Below, piece after piece: positions 34,385 to 46,986 of a stretch of 64,000 nucleotides of DNA (positions are counted from its first letter, which is position 1; each line of letters opens with the position of its first letter). The notes below the pieces were generated by a model, which was not told where the DNA came from, searched no databases, and saw only the letters and a program-made list of their open reading frames with translations. This stretch comes from Pochonia chlamydosporia 170 (taxonomy: Eukaryota > Ascomycota > Sordariomycetes > Hypocreales > Clavicipitaceae). The stretch covers positions 310,001 through 374,000 of the forward strand of contig NC_035793.1 in NCBI RefSeq assembly GCF_001653235.2. Reading direction: 5' to 3'. A program made the position numbers and the translations under genes.

Positions 34385-35374
34385 TACAAAGATCAACAGT
34401 TGGTTATACCGTGAATAAAATGTGTGTCAGCGCTCTAGGTAGTTGCATCAAGTTCCGTTCCAGTTTTTCGACACGACAAAACAGGTACATGGCATAACAC
34501 CACCTGGGTTCATGCGAGTTCACATTTGGCGCATGTTGTCGACATAAAACGACTAATCTAAAGTCAAGAACATGACAACACATTTTGACCAAGATGCGAC
34601 TGCGAACTCTCACATACGCAGCTTGCTTCTGGACGGGGGTAACAAAGCTTTTCCCAAAGAGGCACCACGTAGAGATTCCGTTCGCAAAGTCTATAGAGTC
34701 CTTGTCCCTTGAAATAACTTTTGGCAAAACTCCGATACAAGTAGCATGGGAAAAGATGACCGGAAGAAGTGAACGAAGTATTCCTCACAAGCTTACCCTT
34801 GTGAGTTTGGCTGCGCAGGACGCTTCACTGGTCAGGGACTCAGGGCAACGGCCATAATCAACGGAGGCAGTTTGGAGATAGCGCAACAACATTTGCAAGG
34901 ACAGAATAGCTTGCATGTAGTTTCATCGCTCGGTCTAGGTGATTGTCATCAATACGGCGAGGTGGAAATGCACTGTCTGACAAGATCTGACTTTCTCGAC
35001 TGTGCCTGGAGAACAAGGACAGGACCCACATTACCTTCTCGCTCTTTTCACTTTCGGTATGACTCCAGTGCACCTTCCTGGTCCCTTTGTGTCTGGTCTG
35101 GTGTGCAGTTGAGCTGCTGGAATCCACTCGCTGTGACATCATTTGCTGAGCCACAGCCATCAATCTTTGTGAGAGAAGTTTGTTCCAATTTGAACTTCGG
35201 GCTACCACAGAGCCACGAACTCTACTCCACGGCGAAATCTTCAGACGGGTGCGCCAGGCGATACCTTCAGGTTTCATAAAAGGTCGCCATCTCCCCAGTC
35301 AATCTCGATGTTTTCCGCAATCCCCAATCCGTAATCACTAGCCAGCTAGCCCGACATCTTCCATCATCATCACC
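34385..35374. other. Region between kinase and listerin genes
   Basis: About 990 bp, both neighbours on the plus strand. Open frames of 75-140 codons on either strand carry no recognisable motif and begin mostly with non-ATG codons. It should contain the kinase 3' UTR and the LTN1 promoter. Confidence 0.4.
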
Positions 35375-38300
35375 ATGAAGCCAGCACAGCGGGGCTTTGG
35401 CTCATCCCTTGGCGGGGGTGGCTTCGGTCCTTCGTCTGGTAGCTCACTATCATATCTGGCTGAACCGCCGTCTTTTGCAGCTGTGTCGGATCCCAATGTT
35501 GTTGTATCGTTGAAAAACGTACTGAAAAAGGACAGTACTACGAAAGCGAAGGGTCTGGAGGATCTGATCCAACATGCGCAAGCCCATCCATTTGACAAGG
35601 ATGGTGGGGTTGAAGAGGCTATCATCGATATATGGGTAAGTCCAAAGTTGCAAATCAAAGTCTCATAAAATGAAGGCATTCCCTGACAAATCTCACAGGA
35701 ACAACTCTACGCTCGCGCTTCCATAGACAGCTCTAGACGCGTACGAGAACTGTCGCACTTGTTGCAGTTGGAACTTTTACGCTCCACTCGTAAGCGCATG
35801 GAACGCCATATGCCCAAGATCGTTGGCCCGTGGCTCGCAGGTCTGTACGATCGTGATCGAGTTGTCGCAAAGGCTGCAAACGACGGACTTGCATCCTTCC
35901 TAACCACTCCAGAGAAGCGATCGGCCTTTTGGGTTAAGTGCCAGTCACAAATCTTGGATTTTGCCATCGAAGCCATTCGGGAAACCCAGGACACGCTCAA
36001 TGACGAGCGATCTACAACACCCGAGGATGCCCAGGCCAAGTACTTTCGGGTTGTGACATTGAGTTTGTCGTTGGTTCTGGGATTGCTTCAGAATGTCGAC
36101 AATGCGGGAATGCAAAGGTTCACAGACAAATACGATGAGTACTTTGAAGAAGATACAGTTTGGAAAAGTATTACCTTCAACGATGCGGCAGTCAGGAGAG
36201 CTGTATGCCAACTGCTTTTCGCATGTCTGGATCGTCAACTTCCATATGGCACCACAACCAAGGCGAGGCAAGCATTCGTCACTGGTGGGCTAAAGACAAA
36301 CCAAGCAGGATCAGCGCTCGAATATGTAAGGGTGTTGACTAAACTGACGCAACAAGATTCCTCATTTTGGGTATCGAGCCCAACGGACAAAACATCACCT
36401 ATCATAAGACTACAGTCCTTTATTTCCAAGGGCTCTCAGGGAAGCGCGCCAAAGTTCTGGGAAGTTCTTGACCAACTTATTAGCGTTATCCCTGTTGCCG
36501 CTCTTGGACTGGAGACGTCGTCGAAACTTCTTGCTTCGGTCAAGGCTGGAATTATGAATCGTGAAGAGCCAAGAACGAATACCTCGTACTCATGGAAGTG
36601 CTTCGCAGACGTCGCCAAGAGGTCCATCACACAACTACCTGATGATGCCAAACTCTCTTTTGCAAAGGATCATCTGTTTCCGCTCTTCGAGCAGTTTCTA
36701 TTCTCCACCACCGACAGTAGCGCCATCCCAACTGGCCCTAATGCCATGACAGTCTTCGTGGACTTACACTTGGCCATGATTCAGTCCTCGGCCAGTGTCG
36801 TTGAAGCCTCGGCTCAAGAATGGGAACAATTGGGCACTTTGTTATGCACCAACATCTCAGGCTCGCTACCAGAGGTTTCCAAAGAATACAAGGCTTCTCA
36901 AACTAGTATCGGAGAGCAAGGAAGACGGTGGTTTGGCCTGGTTGGCGAAATATTCACCAAACTGCACGGGGCCAAGTCGAACTTAGCCGACCAAACTACT
37001 AACCCTTCGAACAAGGTGATTTCTCAGTGCTTCTCCTTACTAGAAAGCCGAAATATGAAACCGTTTGGAGCAGCCCAAATCATAGAGTATGCTCTGAGCA
37101 CATCGCAACATTTATTTTCTGATAACAGCGGCCAGCGTCTGGCGTCATTCCTGCTCAAGGTAGCAGATGATAGCTTCGACAAAATGGTCGAATCGGCTTC
37201 GGCGCGACATCTGTTGTCTGGCCTTGGGCTCTTTGGCTCAATAGAAGGCCAGTCGCAAAGACACGACGACATTTGGCGAGCCTGGGTCGACGAAGCTTTG
37301 AAGCCAAGTCTTCCCCAACGCACTAGGAATGCTGCTCTCATAGGCTTGATCTCTCAAGCAAACGGCTCGTCCCTAGCCAAAGACAACTCTACGCTTCAGA
37401 ACACTCTTTGTGCTCAAGCAATTGACGCATTGACCGAAGAGTCTGATGGCTGGGATTTGATCGATGCAGCATCTGTCCATCAAGCGATGAATGACGAGAC
37501 TGGTAGAAGGCTGACTGTTGAACTGGTGAATCGATTGTCGAATCCAGAAACCAATCCGGAACAGGTGCTCAAAATGCTCGAAATTGTTGCGAAGTCCAAG
37601 CCTGCACTCTTATCCGAAGAACCGGTTCATACTGAGCTCGTTTCCCAACTTCTCGCCTTGTCAGAGATCAACAGCTCTGAGATATCACCAAAAGTCGTGG
37701 CGATTCGTTCACTTCTTGACAACCAAAATCAAGGCAAGCTACCGGTCGTGGACATTATTCAGTCCAATCTTGAAAGAGCAGGGCCTCAGTGCTTGAGGTA
37801 CGTTATCCATGCTACTAGATTCTCAATTGTTTTTTCATCAATTACTGACCACATGTGCAGTATTCACACACTCGTGTCACAGGCAAAGGACGCAGTGGGA
37901 AGCAATATCGCTTCCTGGGAAAGCATATTGCCGAGCACCAATATTTGGATGGGCCAATTTGCAAACCTGTTGGATGCTCCTCTTAACCCGTCTCTGTCCA
38001 TTACAAGCAGCATTGGTGGAGCAATTTCTTTGCCTGATTCAGCTGACCCAGACAGAACCACCTGGCCGTTGCCTCGCGATCGTGATGGCAGATCTGTTCC
38101 TGCAAGAATGGCCGTCTACACCTGTGAACTGATCAAGAATAATTTGGACGATCTTCACCTACCTCCTCAGTTTCAGATTGAGCTTTTGTATCTACAAGGT
38201 CTTGCGATTCAATTAGCTTCTGATCAAATCACTACGATGAGCGGCCATGGGCTATGGTTGTCCCTTGATGACGCCGCCGTCCTCAATGAAGCAGTTGACT

Positions 38301-40416
38301 TGGTTTCGTCATCGCGACATATCATTCAAGATATTGTTAACAAGGCGAACGAATGGCAATCAGCTCAGGAGACGGGTAATAGCCCTTCTTCCATTATTAG
38401 AGGACTCATTGACCTCTCAATGAAGGAATCTCGAGAGATTTCTCCCCGAGGCGTCTACAGTGCAAGGTTTTTGAGTGAGCTCATCCAGGCACTCGTTGAT
38501 GCTCATGGAATGACCAGCTCCATCGAAGAACAGTTCCTCACGCTTGAAAATCTTAAAGCAAAACCAGAAACTGCTTTACTAGCCGCAGGGCTCCTTAGCG
38601 GACTCGGGGATGCCGCACAATCCTCCAAGCCTGTGAGCAACTTTTGCAACAGGCTGGTGAGTGACGTCGCAGGAAATGCGCTAGGCAACGACAAGACCGA
38701 AATGACTTTGGCACTCCTGGGGATTCTTGGCCAAATATACGAGACTGGGGAGCTCCCAGTTGCGAATAATCGAATCGTGTTTGCGGCAAAACAGGTGACG
38801 TCGTGGCTAGAGGAACCTGCCGAACTCAGTCCCGGTCTGAGTGCCACCATTTGCCGTGCACTCAATGTACTTTTACCCTGCATGAAGGACGTTTATGGAT
38901 CGTACTGGGAGAACACTCTTCAGTTTTGCGCCAGACTTTGGGACCAGGCTGCAGCTTCTACTCCCAACGAATGTCTGCCGTTCGTCCATGCTTCACTCAA
39001 ATTGGTGAAGACTCTGGAGGGCATATCAGAGCCAAATGATGATCTTGACGATGCGCTCCGAGAATTTGCCCCTGCAAAATCTTCCGGCCTAATTGAGCTA
39101 CTCAGACTCGATTGGATTACCAAGTCACAGCCACTGGAGATTGTCGGTGAATTGCTCTGCAGAGAAGTGGAAAAGATCCCGGTCAACAGAATCCCAGAGC
39201 CAGAAGAGCTTTTTGGACTTGTTGCCTCTGAAACCAGAAACATCCAGACAGCAGCATTCAATCTCTTGCATAGGAAGATCCCTGCCGAGCAGCAGCAAAG
39301 GTCTGTTGATGTGCTTTTGGATAAGACTGGTATGCACCCACATGGAGCCGAATAGTTTTGAGACGATCAGCTAACAATTGAATAGATGTCAGCTTACCTG
39401 ATGAACTACTCTCCTTATTCCTCGATCCACCAACCTTGGAGAAGTTCTCAGACGAAGCCCTGGCACTGTTTCCTTCATCGATTCGCGGATACCTCCTATC
39501 ATGGAAGTTGGTTTTTGACGCATATTCCTCGTCTTCGTTCAAGATTCGCAACGACTTCACGGAGGACTTGAAAGCTGAAGAGTTGGTCGATCCTCTACTG
39601 GACTTCATGTTTGATGTCCTCGGTCACAGCGCAGCTCATCCACTCAATCTTGAAAAGGCAAATATCAGGGCTCAGCAGATTCGGGATTACGACATCAAAG
39701 TGGCGGATGTGGACTCTGGAGAACAAAGCTTGCACTGGCTACTTGTACATCTGTACTACCTCACTCTCAAATTCGTTCCTGGTCTCGTCAGAGCGTGGTA
39801 CATCAACTGTCGGTCCAAGCAGACCAGAATCGCTGTAGAATCCTGGACCACAAAATACTTGTCACCCCTCATCATTGCCGAGACCTTGGACGGAGTACAA
39901 ACCTGGGCTGACCAACAGGAAGCACCAACCGCTGATGAGCAGGAGCTTCAGATCAAGGTGGCCAAGTTGGCCAAGGAAATCACAGCAGCGTACGAGGTGG
40001 AAGACGACACTTACGCATCAATTCTTATCACAGTGCCAGCCAGTTATCCCATTGAAAGCGTGACCGTTTCAAGCGTCAGCCGCGTGGTGGTTAACGAACG
40101 CAAGTGGCAGAGTTGGATCATGACTACCCAAGGAGTAATCACATTCTCCAACGGGAGCATTGTCGACGGCTTACAGGTGTTTAAGCGCAACATCATCGGC
40201 GCCCTCAAGGGTCAGAATGAATGTGCCATATGCTACAGTGTCATCTCGGCGGATAAGCGTATGCCGGACAAGAAATGCAGCACTTGCAAAAATCTCTTCC
40301 ACAAATCCTGCTTATACAAGTGGATGCGGACTAGTAACGGAAACACTTGCCCGTTGTGCAGATGTCCTATTGACTATCTCGGCATTGAAAAGAAGAAGAA
40401 GAGACGGCCCAGTTAG
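35375..40416 (+). CDS. LTN1: Listerin-type E3 ubiquitin ligase Ltn1/Rkr1
   Basis: Four exons: 35375-35635, 35699-37797, 37861-39329 and 39386-40416; 1619 residues. Introns are 63, 63 and 56 bp with CTGAC or CTAAC branches; the middle one is stop-free and a multiple of three. The N-terminus (MKPAQRGFGSSLGGGGFGPS, then LKNVLKKDSTTKAKGLEDL) is the conserved listerin start that contacts the 60S subunit and Rqc2. A long HEAT-like helical solenoid follows. The C-terminus carries a RING domain: CAICYSVISADKRMPDKKCS, KCSTCKNLFHKSCLYKW and CPLCRCPI, then a basic tail. Ltn1 ubiquitinates nascent chains stuck on 60S subunits as part of the ribosome quality control complex with Rqc1, Rqc2 and Cdc48. Length fits (fungal Ltn1 about 1560-1650). 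Confidence 0.94.
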
Positions 40417-40550
40417 TCTTTTTTCTTATGTTACATGCATACATGCGCTTGTACGTTAGTTGGAAAAATTTTGCATCACTATTTGTATTTTAGTTTGATA
40501 AATGATAGAATTGCATAGTTTATGGATGTTCGTCAGCTAAACCACGAGAG

Positions 40551-41879
40551 TCATGCAATCAACCCTCCCGTCCCAGAAGTCTCTCTTGAAACGCCTAATT
40601 CCCCGTTCGGGACCTTGCGGTCAAGGCCCCCATTCAATCCATCTTCATATCGCGTTAGCACAAAGCGGCATGAATATCGAAATAGGGAATACTAACCTCG
40701 ACTGGCGATAATATAGGCAAAATCAATGGCTACGGGGATCCAAGCAGCTAATGGGATAATCTGACCTAATGACCAGGACGCCTCCTTATACTCAGAGCCA
40801 GCTTGACCCGCAACGACAGCTCGGTATGCGTAGATGCCGTATATCAAGGACCAGACTCCGATATTGAGAAGAATTAGGACTGCAGCTAGCAGACTCCTTG
40901 CCACTAACCCAGGAGGAGGAATCGACTGGTCTCTCCATTGGACGAACAACCAGATCACGAACAACACTAGCGCCAATGGTTGAGTGCTAGACACGAGACC
41001 ATGAAGGATAGACACAATCTTTGTACTGGCGCCAACATCGTAGCAGAATTGATAGAACGGGCCCGAAGTAGCCGTCAGATTATCGTGAGAGACATACACG
41101 TTAACCAAGATTATGGTTATGAGACATACTGCCACAAAAAGGACAGGTATGCTCACGTAACAAAGCCTTTTGGGTCGATACCAACTCCAATATATCATGT
41201 CGAATATCAAGGTCGTTAATGCGAGCGCTGTGGAAGCGTGCCTTGCCGCTTTGATGGAGTGGCGGTCCCCTTGTGCATTCGACATGAGTATTAAGACGGA
41301 AACGTGGAATGCTAGGCTCAGGTGTCTGGCAAACTCTAGGATTGTCTGAACGGTGGCCTTGAGAGAGTTGAGCAAGTGTCTGAACCAGTGTTGAGGCTTT
41401 TTCAAATCGAGGGGATACGGTTCGCAGATCCACAGCAATGTATATCCAAGAGCAACACTAGCTTGGATGGACAGTGCCGACAATACCTAAAAGGCAGGCC
41501 CAATTAGTTCGAATACATGACAGAAAGCATTGGGATCATGGTGTACCCCTATTCCAAATGCGTCTGGCTCGCCTTCCCGTTGTAGGAGGGGACACAGCTT
41601 TGTCTTGCAAAGGTGGCCGGCGTGATGCAAAGTTTCTTGGGGAATTTGAATGGTCCAATACCAGGCTAGAAGGGCGAGAGTGCCGTTGGCTGTGGAAAGG
41701 TTTGCAGCTACACTCTGTGGGAGAGAATTACGAAGGAACGCTACGGCGGTTTGCCATTCCGGTCCGTCCTTACTCTCAAGGACTTGCTGGATGTAGTTTG
41801 CTGTGCTTGTGCAATTTCTTCCAAAGTCTAGGTCACTGACCTGGATGTTGGTAAGAGGGGATGTGAGGTTCGAAATCAT
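40551..41879 (-). CDS. Multi-pass membrane protein of unknown function
   Basis: Exon 1 is 41879-41547 and exon 2 is 41486-40697 (60-bp intron, GTACAC...TTTTAG). A probable third exon, 40642-40551, follows a 54-bp intron (GTTAGT donor, GCTAAC branch, AAG acceptor). That model has 404 residues with matching phases; without the last splice the protein stops at 40692 directly after the last membrane segment. About seven hydrophobic segments are visible after residue 110, among them SIQASVALGYTLLW, VSIPVLFVAVCLITIILV, LALVLFVIWLFV and LLAAVLILLNIGVWSLIYGI. The N-terminal ~90 residues are hydrophilic with NLT, NCT and NLS sequons, suggesting an external N-terminus. Seven segments with an outside N-terminus would fit a receptor-like topology, but no GPCR family signature is recognised. 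Confidence 0.7.
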
Positions 41880-43506
41880 GGTGTTTGTGGTTGATGGAAG
41901 TAGCGTGGCGTGACGAGTTAATATTTGGTATCAGGGAAGAGGTTAAGGATATGATGGACCCAAAAGGAATGGATAGGAGGACCTTTTGTAGTATTGCAGT
42001 GATTTTTAAGCTGTCAAGGGCACTTACCTCTGTCGCTTGCCACGTATAAAGAAACAGACCCCGACAAGCCACGGAATACAAGGCTTTCAGGAAGTTGATT
42101 CCGCCTCCCCGTTGAAAGACGACAGTACAAGCAGGGTCGATTCTGTGCTGCGACTGATAAGAATTGACGTTTTGAGATATCAGAAATGAATGAATACGTG
42201 GTGGACAGGGCAAGGGTGAAGGGAACAGGTAACAAACCAATGCCACAAATTGTTGTCAGCCCGTCAGCTTTGCGGCAGTTTTACTTATCCCGTACTGAGT
42301 ACAGAATCCGCAATTCGCATTCATGCGGACAGAGTCTTGTTTGAATATCGGTGAGTCGAAACTGCGAATGAGGATGTGTGATTTGGGCATCGTGATCCGC
42401 ATCCATGCTTCGCCTGCAGCCCTTTCTGACCACTGCCCAATCTGTTCTATTTAACAGATTTTAGCCACAATGGCAGACTGCTAGGCAGTCTTTAAATAGT
42501 GCAGTATGTGTGTTCGTCTGCACTCCATCTTTGGCTCACGCTGTCCTGTATATCCCGATCATCTGGACGTGTACTCAAGCCACGAAAGGCGGTGTTTGAC
42601 GGTATTCAGAAACTGTAAAAGCACAGCAAGGAAACACAGCATTGCCACTGATAGTAAGTCTGGCTACGCGGAAACTGTCCGTTTGAATTGGAGTATTACC
42701 CCTTTCTCAGCTCTACGAGGATTCGATAGCACATCTGGTCCAGAGTACTAAGTTGAGATATGATATGACGTGGATTCCTCCGACAGGGGCTAGAAGATAT
42801 CACTATTGGACACATCAAGTCTAATCCTCCGCCGTTTACTCCCGGTGCATAAATATCTCGGAAGATGCGGGCGTTGGAAAGTCAGGAGATGGTGAACAGA
42901 CCAGAAATCTCAGCCCTACATGTTGTGCGTCCCTATCTCCTGGATGATTGGTGGCCCTACCGCTGCGTCGCGCCATTTTCAATCCGAATGAACATGAATC
43001 GTCCCCTTGCCGACTGTATCCAGATCTATTCAACCAGACAAACCCATCACCAGTGTGCTGGCTGAAGTGGCGCGGCGAGGTATCATGGCCCAAGTCTGGA
43101 TAAGAGGCTTATTTACTCTTTCCTCCACCGACCCATCGCAACGCCTGTCTCATTTTAATTTTATGTCAACTGGCTTGGTGGCCTGTAATGGGGTATCCCT
43201 TTCCAGCTGGCAATGGAAATGACAATGACAGAGTGCTCCCGCTCGGCGCCACAACGGTTCTTGCAAATGACGAATTGGGCAAGATTCACATCTCACCACC
43301 GGACGAGAAGACACCAGGGGTTCAAAGAGGGGATATATTTGCTGTTCTTGGGCTTGTTGAGGCTTCGGTACGCCAGGCTGATATTAGGCGGTGCATGGAA
43401 TTGGCTGAACAATTCGGATCAGAAGGTGCCTGAGACCCGACGTGACATTTTCGGTCTGAGATTCTCTTCTTCTTTGTGTGGCTTCCTTTGAGTATTTGTC
43501 ACATTA

Positions 43507-43629
43507 CACTGTCCTGCACTTTTAATAATGTAAACGCGCAGATTCTGCAATTGAGACATGGCTGGATCACCATATTGACTTGTGTTAGTGTATACTTAAA
43601 TATAGACAAATTCTTTTTACCACAGGCAA
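43507..43629 (-). mobile_element. MITE copy 4, degenerate
   Basis: Read on the minus strand it begins CCTGTGGTAAAAAGAATT and contains TTAAGTATACACTAACACA, matching the family core; the far end (GGACAGTGTA) is eroded. Boundaries are approximate. Confidence 0.65.
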
Positions 43630-44687
43630 TAGCTCGATCTGCCTTTTGTGGCCACATGGATGCCAGTAAATATGATCAATCACGGCGATATGTTGCAATG
43701 TTCGGCCGATACTGTTGGCGATACCCAGAGTTGGATGTGGACAAAAGACAGAATGTTCGCCAATCTAGCCTGGAACTAATACTTGTCCTCATACTCCGTA
43801 CTATTGAGAAGGTCTTTCTCCCGCCAAGTTAGACATGGTAGACATGGTGGTGACCGCGTCACACTTTAAACGGCGGCTCGTAGTGAGACGCTCCGTAGTA
43901 GGTTAGTTGCTGACTTGTTCCTCCATCTGGGTCGTAGTTTGCGCCACAAGCGAGGCACGTCCAGAAAGTGCGGAAACCTGCCGACAAGTTTGTGAGTCGG
44001 TTCTCGTCTTTTAGAGCCATTAAGAGCCAATCGCTTTTGTCGCTGTTCTGGACACTTCCTTTCACTGTGCGCGGTGTTTGCATTGAGTTGCCCCCTTATC
44101 CGCCGTCCTGGGCTGTTCTTGAATGGACAATCCATGTCTACAGAGTATTCGGACACTGTTAAAACAGTGGCCGCTCGTCAGTCTAAGTTGCATGGCAAAA
44201 GCGTGTGGTGTAAGCAAATCATGTGAGCGTTGCCATTTCACCATCACAAAGCCCTACGCATCCTCAAGTGGGATACTTGAACAATCGTAAAGCAACAATA
44301 GCCAAGAGACCATCGCGGAGTTGAAGAGTTACAACGCCCACCTCGGGGCATCTAGGGCCGCAATTCCGCGGACAATGCACAAGCCTCTTGTTGTCAGTTC
44401 TGTGTAATCAAGCCACCAAGTAAGCACCCAGGAACCAAGTTGAGTGGCAACAAAAGTGCAACTTCCCATTTAGGTCAAGGGGCAAACAGTCTCCCCAAAC
44501 CTATTCATGGATCAGCTACCTTTAATAGCGATCTCGCAGATAGCTTATAGACACCCTTGTCTACAGACTCTAGTGGGCTTGGACATGCCAGAAAGATGGC
44601 GGCCCAAAAGAAGCTCAGCTGTGTGGATAGGACCCAACGGGGCGTAAATTCAGGACGACGGCAAAGCCGATAGCAGGCAGGGGAACA

Positions 44688-44809
44688 CAGTGGGGGGTCA
44701 ACAGTATTTAAGCACGGAAAACGTATCTTATATCGCGTAGTTTGCTAAGACACATCAAGATGTGTTAGTGTTTACTTGGATATGAGCACATACGTTGTAC
44801 GACAGACTG
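44688..44809 (-). mobile_element. MITE copy 5, upstream of the Zn2Cys6 gene
   Basis: A 122-bp full-length copy. On the plus strand it opens CAGTGGGGGGTCAACAGTAT and closes TTGTACGACAGACTG. The core ATATCCAAGTAAACACTAAC (minus strand) matches other copies. The flanking TA has become CA on the left. It ends 140 bp before the start codon of the Zn2Cys6 gene. Confidence 0.8.
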
Positions 44810-44949
44810 GCAGGTCTCCAGCCTGCTTCAGCCCTATACGCGGTGTAGATTCCTTTTAACCGCTGGTAATAAATCCATCGTTATTCCCAGTTTATATTTG
44901 TTATTCACTTCATTGTGCCATCATCTCCAACTACATCTGCCATATCACC

Positions 44950-46460
44950 ATGTCTCCCGACAACGTTGCGGTCGTATTGCGCAGGAGTCACCAGAAGTCG
45001 AAGCAAGGTTGTCAAACCTGCAAGCGTCGACGAGTAAAATGCGACGAAATGCATCCCACGTGGTATGTGGTCTTCTTCGCATGGCGAGACTTTCTAACAA
45101 AAGCCTCTGCAGCCAACGATGTCACAAGGGCGGACTTACATGTATCTACGCCCAGCCAGCTCACACAGACGACAATGTTAGTCGCTCTGTATCATGGCCG
45201 GCTGCCATTGAGCAGTCTTGTGTAACTTGGAAAGAGACCGGAGAGTCACCGTTTCCTTTCCTCAACATTACCAAATCTCCAAGCTGGCACAATTTGTCAA
45301 TGAAGGAGTTGAGATACTTGTATCAGATGGGTCTCGTAGAGTCGTTGCTCAGGCTCAGCGGTACGAACAATATGTGTCCGCCGTGGGGAGATATTCCAAT
45401 GTGAGTTTTGTTCTCGCCAGCACAACCTCCCATTTAGCAAACAACTAACTACGGCTAAATAGGATGTTTCAATTAGCGAATAGTTTTGATTTTGTCACAT
45501 ACACTCTCGCAGCCGGTTCGGCATCACGCCTAGCCACGATAAGCAAGTCCCGTGAGGCAGCGGAAGATGCAGCGCGGTATCACCAACTTGCCATTACAGG
45601 CATCGGCCGAGCCATACAGTCCCTAACAAAGGACAATGCGGATGCGGTCCTGGGCGCCGCTCTCGGCTGTTCATACACAATGTCTGACTAGTATGTATAG
45701 TGGCTTTGAGGATGAATCCGCCTGTGCTGACAAATGTGTGGTAGTCGGTCATTAATGATGGTGGCGGAATATGGCTCCAAGGTGAGAAAATTTGCAAACA
45801 CCGAATAAAGATCAATTATCTGACATGAGCTAGGTATCCGACCAAATGCAAGACTGGTCAAAACGATCCGTTTTCCGCCGCCCATTGTCCACCGAGACGC
45901 AAATGGCCCATTGGGCCCTCTCCACCGACGAAGAAAGTGGTGATGATTTCGCCATCGACAGCATTTCCGACCTTCTAACTCAAGGAGTCGAGTCATTGAG
46001 CAAACTGGCATTCTGTTTCCGCGAAGAGCTAAACTTTGCAGCAATGGTTCGCCACCTCCGGGACGTGTCACGACTCGTTCACGGGCGTCTCGGCACCGCT
46101 ATCCCTCCCGCCGAGCAATACCGCATCATCCTGCCATTCACCTGCTGGTTCACCCGAGATGCGGCATCCTGCTATATTTCCGTGAGCAGAAAAGATCCCC
46201 GGATACTCACGTTTCTGCTTCACATGTATGCGGTTGTGCTCTCGCTTACCCTGGCCTTGCCAGTGACAGACTTCTCGATATTTGCCTCCTTTCGAGTTAG
46301 GGCGATCCTGGAAATTAGCGAGGCACTAGACGAAAAGGAGGAATTCATGTGCGAAGCGTGCAACAAATTGCACTATTCGTCTCAGTTGACGGCTTTTCCG
46401 ATCAGCGCGGTAAGGCAATACCGGCGTCTGGGGAAGGGAAGATTAGATCTTTTAAGTTGA
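44950..46460 (+). CDS. Zn2Cys6 (Gal4-type) transcription factor
   Basis: Five exons: 44950-45062, 45113-45400, 45463-45690, 45745-45781 and 45834-46460; 430 residues with all phases matching. Introns are 50, 62, 54 and 52 bp. The first junction completes the binuclear cluster: cysteines at 21, 24, 31, 38, 41 and 48 (QGCQTCKRRRVKCDEMHP joined to TCQRCHKGGLTC). A short linker follows, then the fungal-specific regulatory domain of the Upc2-like/Fungal_trans_2 kind (FVTYTLAAGSASRLATIS, AARYHQLAITGIGRAI, DNADAVLGAALGCSY). Proteins like this bind CGG-containing sites and regulate metabolism or sterol and drug responses; no target is evident since no biosynthetic cluster surrounds it. The end of exon 2 is open in a second frame too, so residues about 110-135 are less certain. 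Confidence 0.85.
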
Positions 46461-46986
46461 TGAGGCTAGGTGTAGTTGCTCTCAAGTAGCGTGTATAACA
46501 TTCAACTCGATTCTTCATATCAAAATGTTCCTCTTTTCCCATCAACATCGTCAAAAGCGACATCGACTCAAAGTCCAAGGCAAATGCCGTTGCAGATGCC
46601 GGTCCCCGGAGACGACTCCGTAATGTGTACCAAGACAAATTGACAGGCCTCCATCGCCGGGCAATTTCTAATTACAATACGCCACAATCTTAGCGACCGT
46701 TTGAGTCTAATCCGTGTCAGATTTTAGCGCGTCGAGATACAGGGTCTTGCTCCATTTAACCTCACGATCCGCAGCGTCAAGACGTCGGTCTATGTTTTGA
46801 CGACGGCTCCGAAAGTCGAAATATTACAAGATTTGGGAATACGAGAAAAAGACACATTTGAAGGCAAACTCCAAGTTTTATTGCTCACATTTCGCTGTTT
46901 CTATTCGATAACTGACAACTAGCGGCATCAGATCATCGCGTGTCATTCGGCCCACAAAGTTCGAGACCATCAAAGACCATTCCGCC
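46461..46986. other. Convergent 3' regions, regulator/thioesterase
   Basis: About 525 bp between convergent stop codons. No supported frame; likely 3' UTRs of both genes. Confidence 0.4.

Larger units (their letters stand above)
41880..44949. other. 3-kb gene-poor region with two MITEs
   Basis: No supported gene. Short frames exist (for example 43188-43433, ending MELAEQFGSEGA) that read somewhat like protein fragments, but they have no partner exons or family. Two members of the MITE family lie here in reverse orientation (43507-43629 and 44688-44809). The region contains the promoters of the divergent membrane protein (left) and the Zn2Cys6 regulator (right). Confidence 0.45.

Noticed and set aside
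43188..43433. 81-codon frame in the gene-poor region ending MELAEQFGSEGA
   Set aside because: Starts with a genuine ATG but has no partner exon, no family, and an overlapping frame of equal length; insufficient evidence for a gene.
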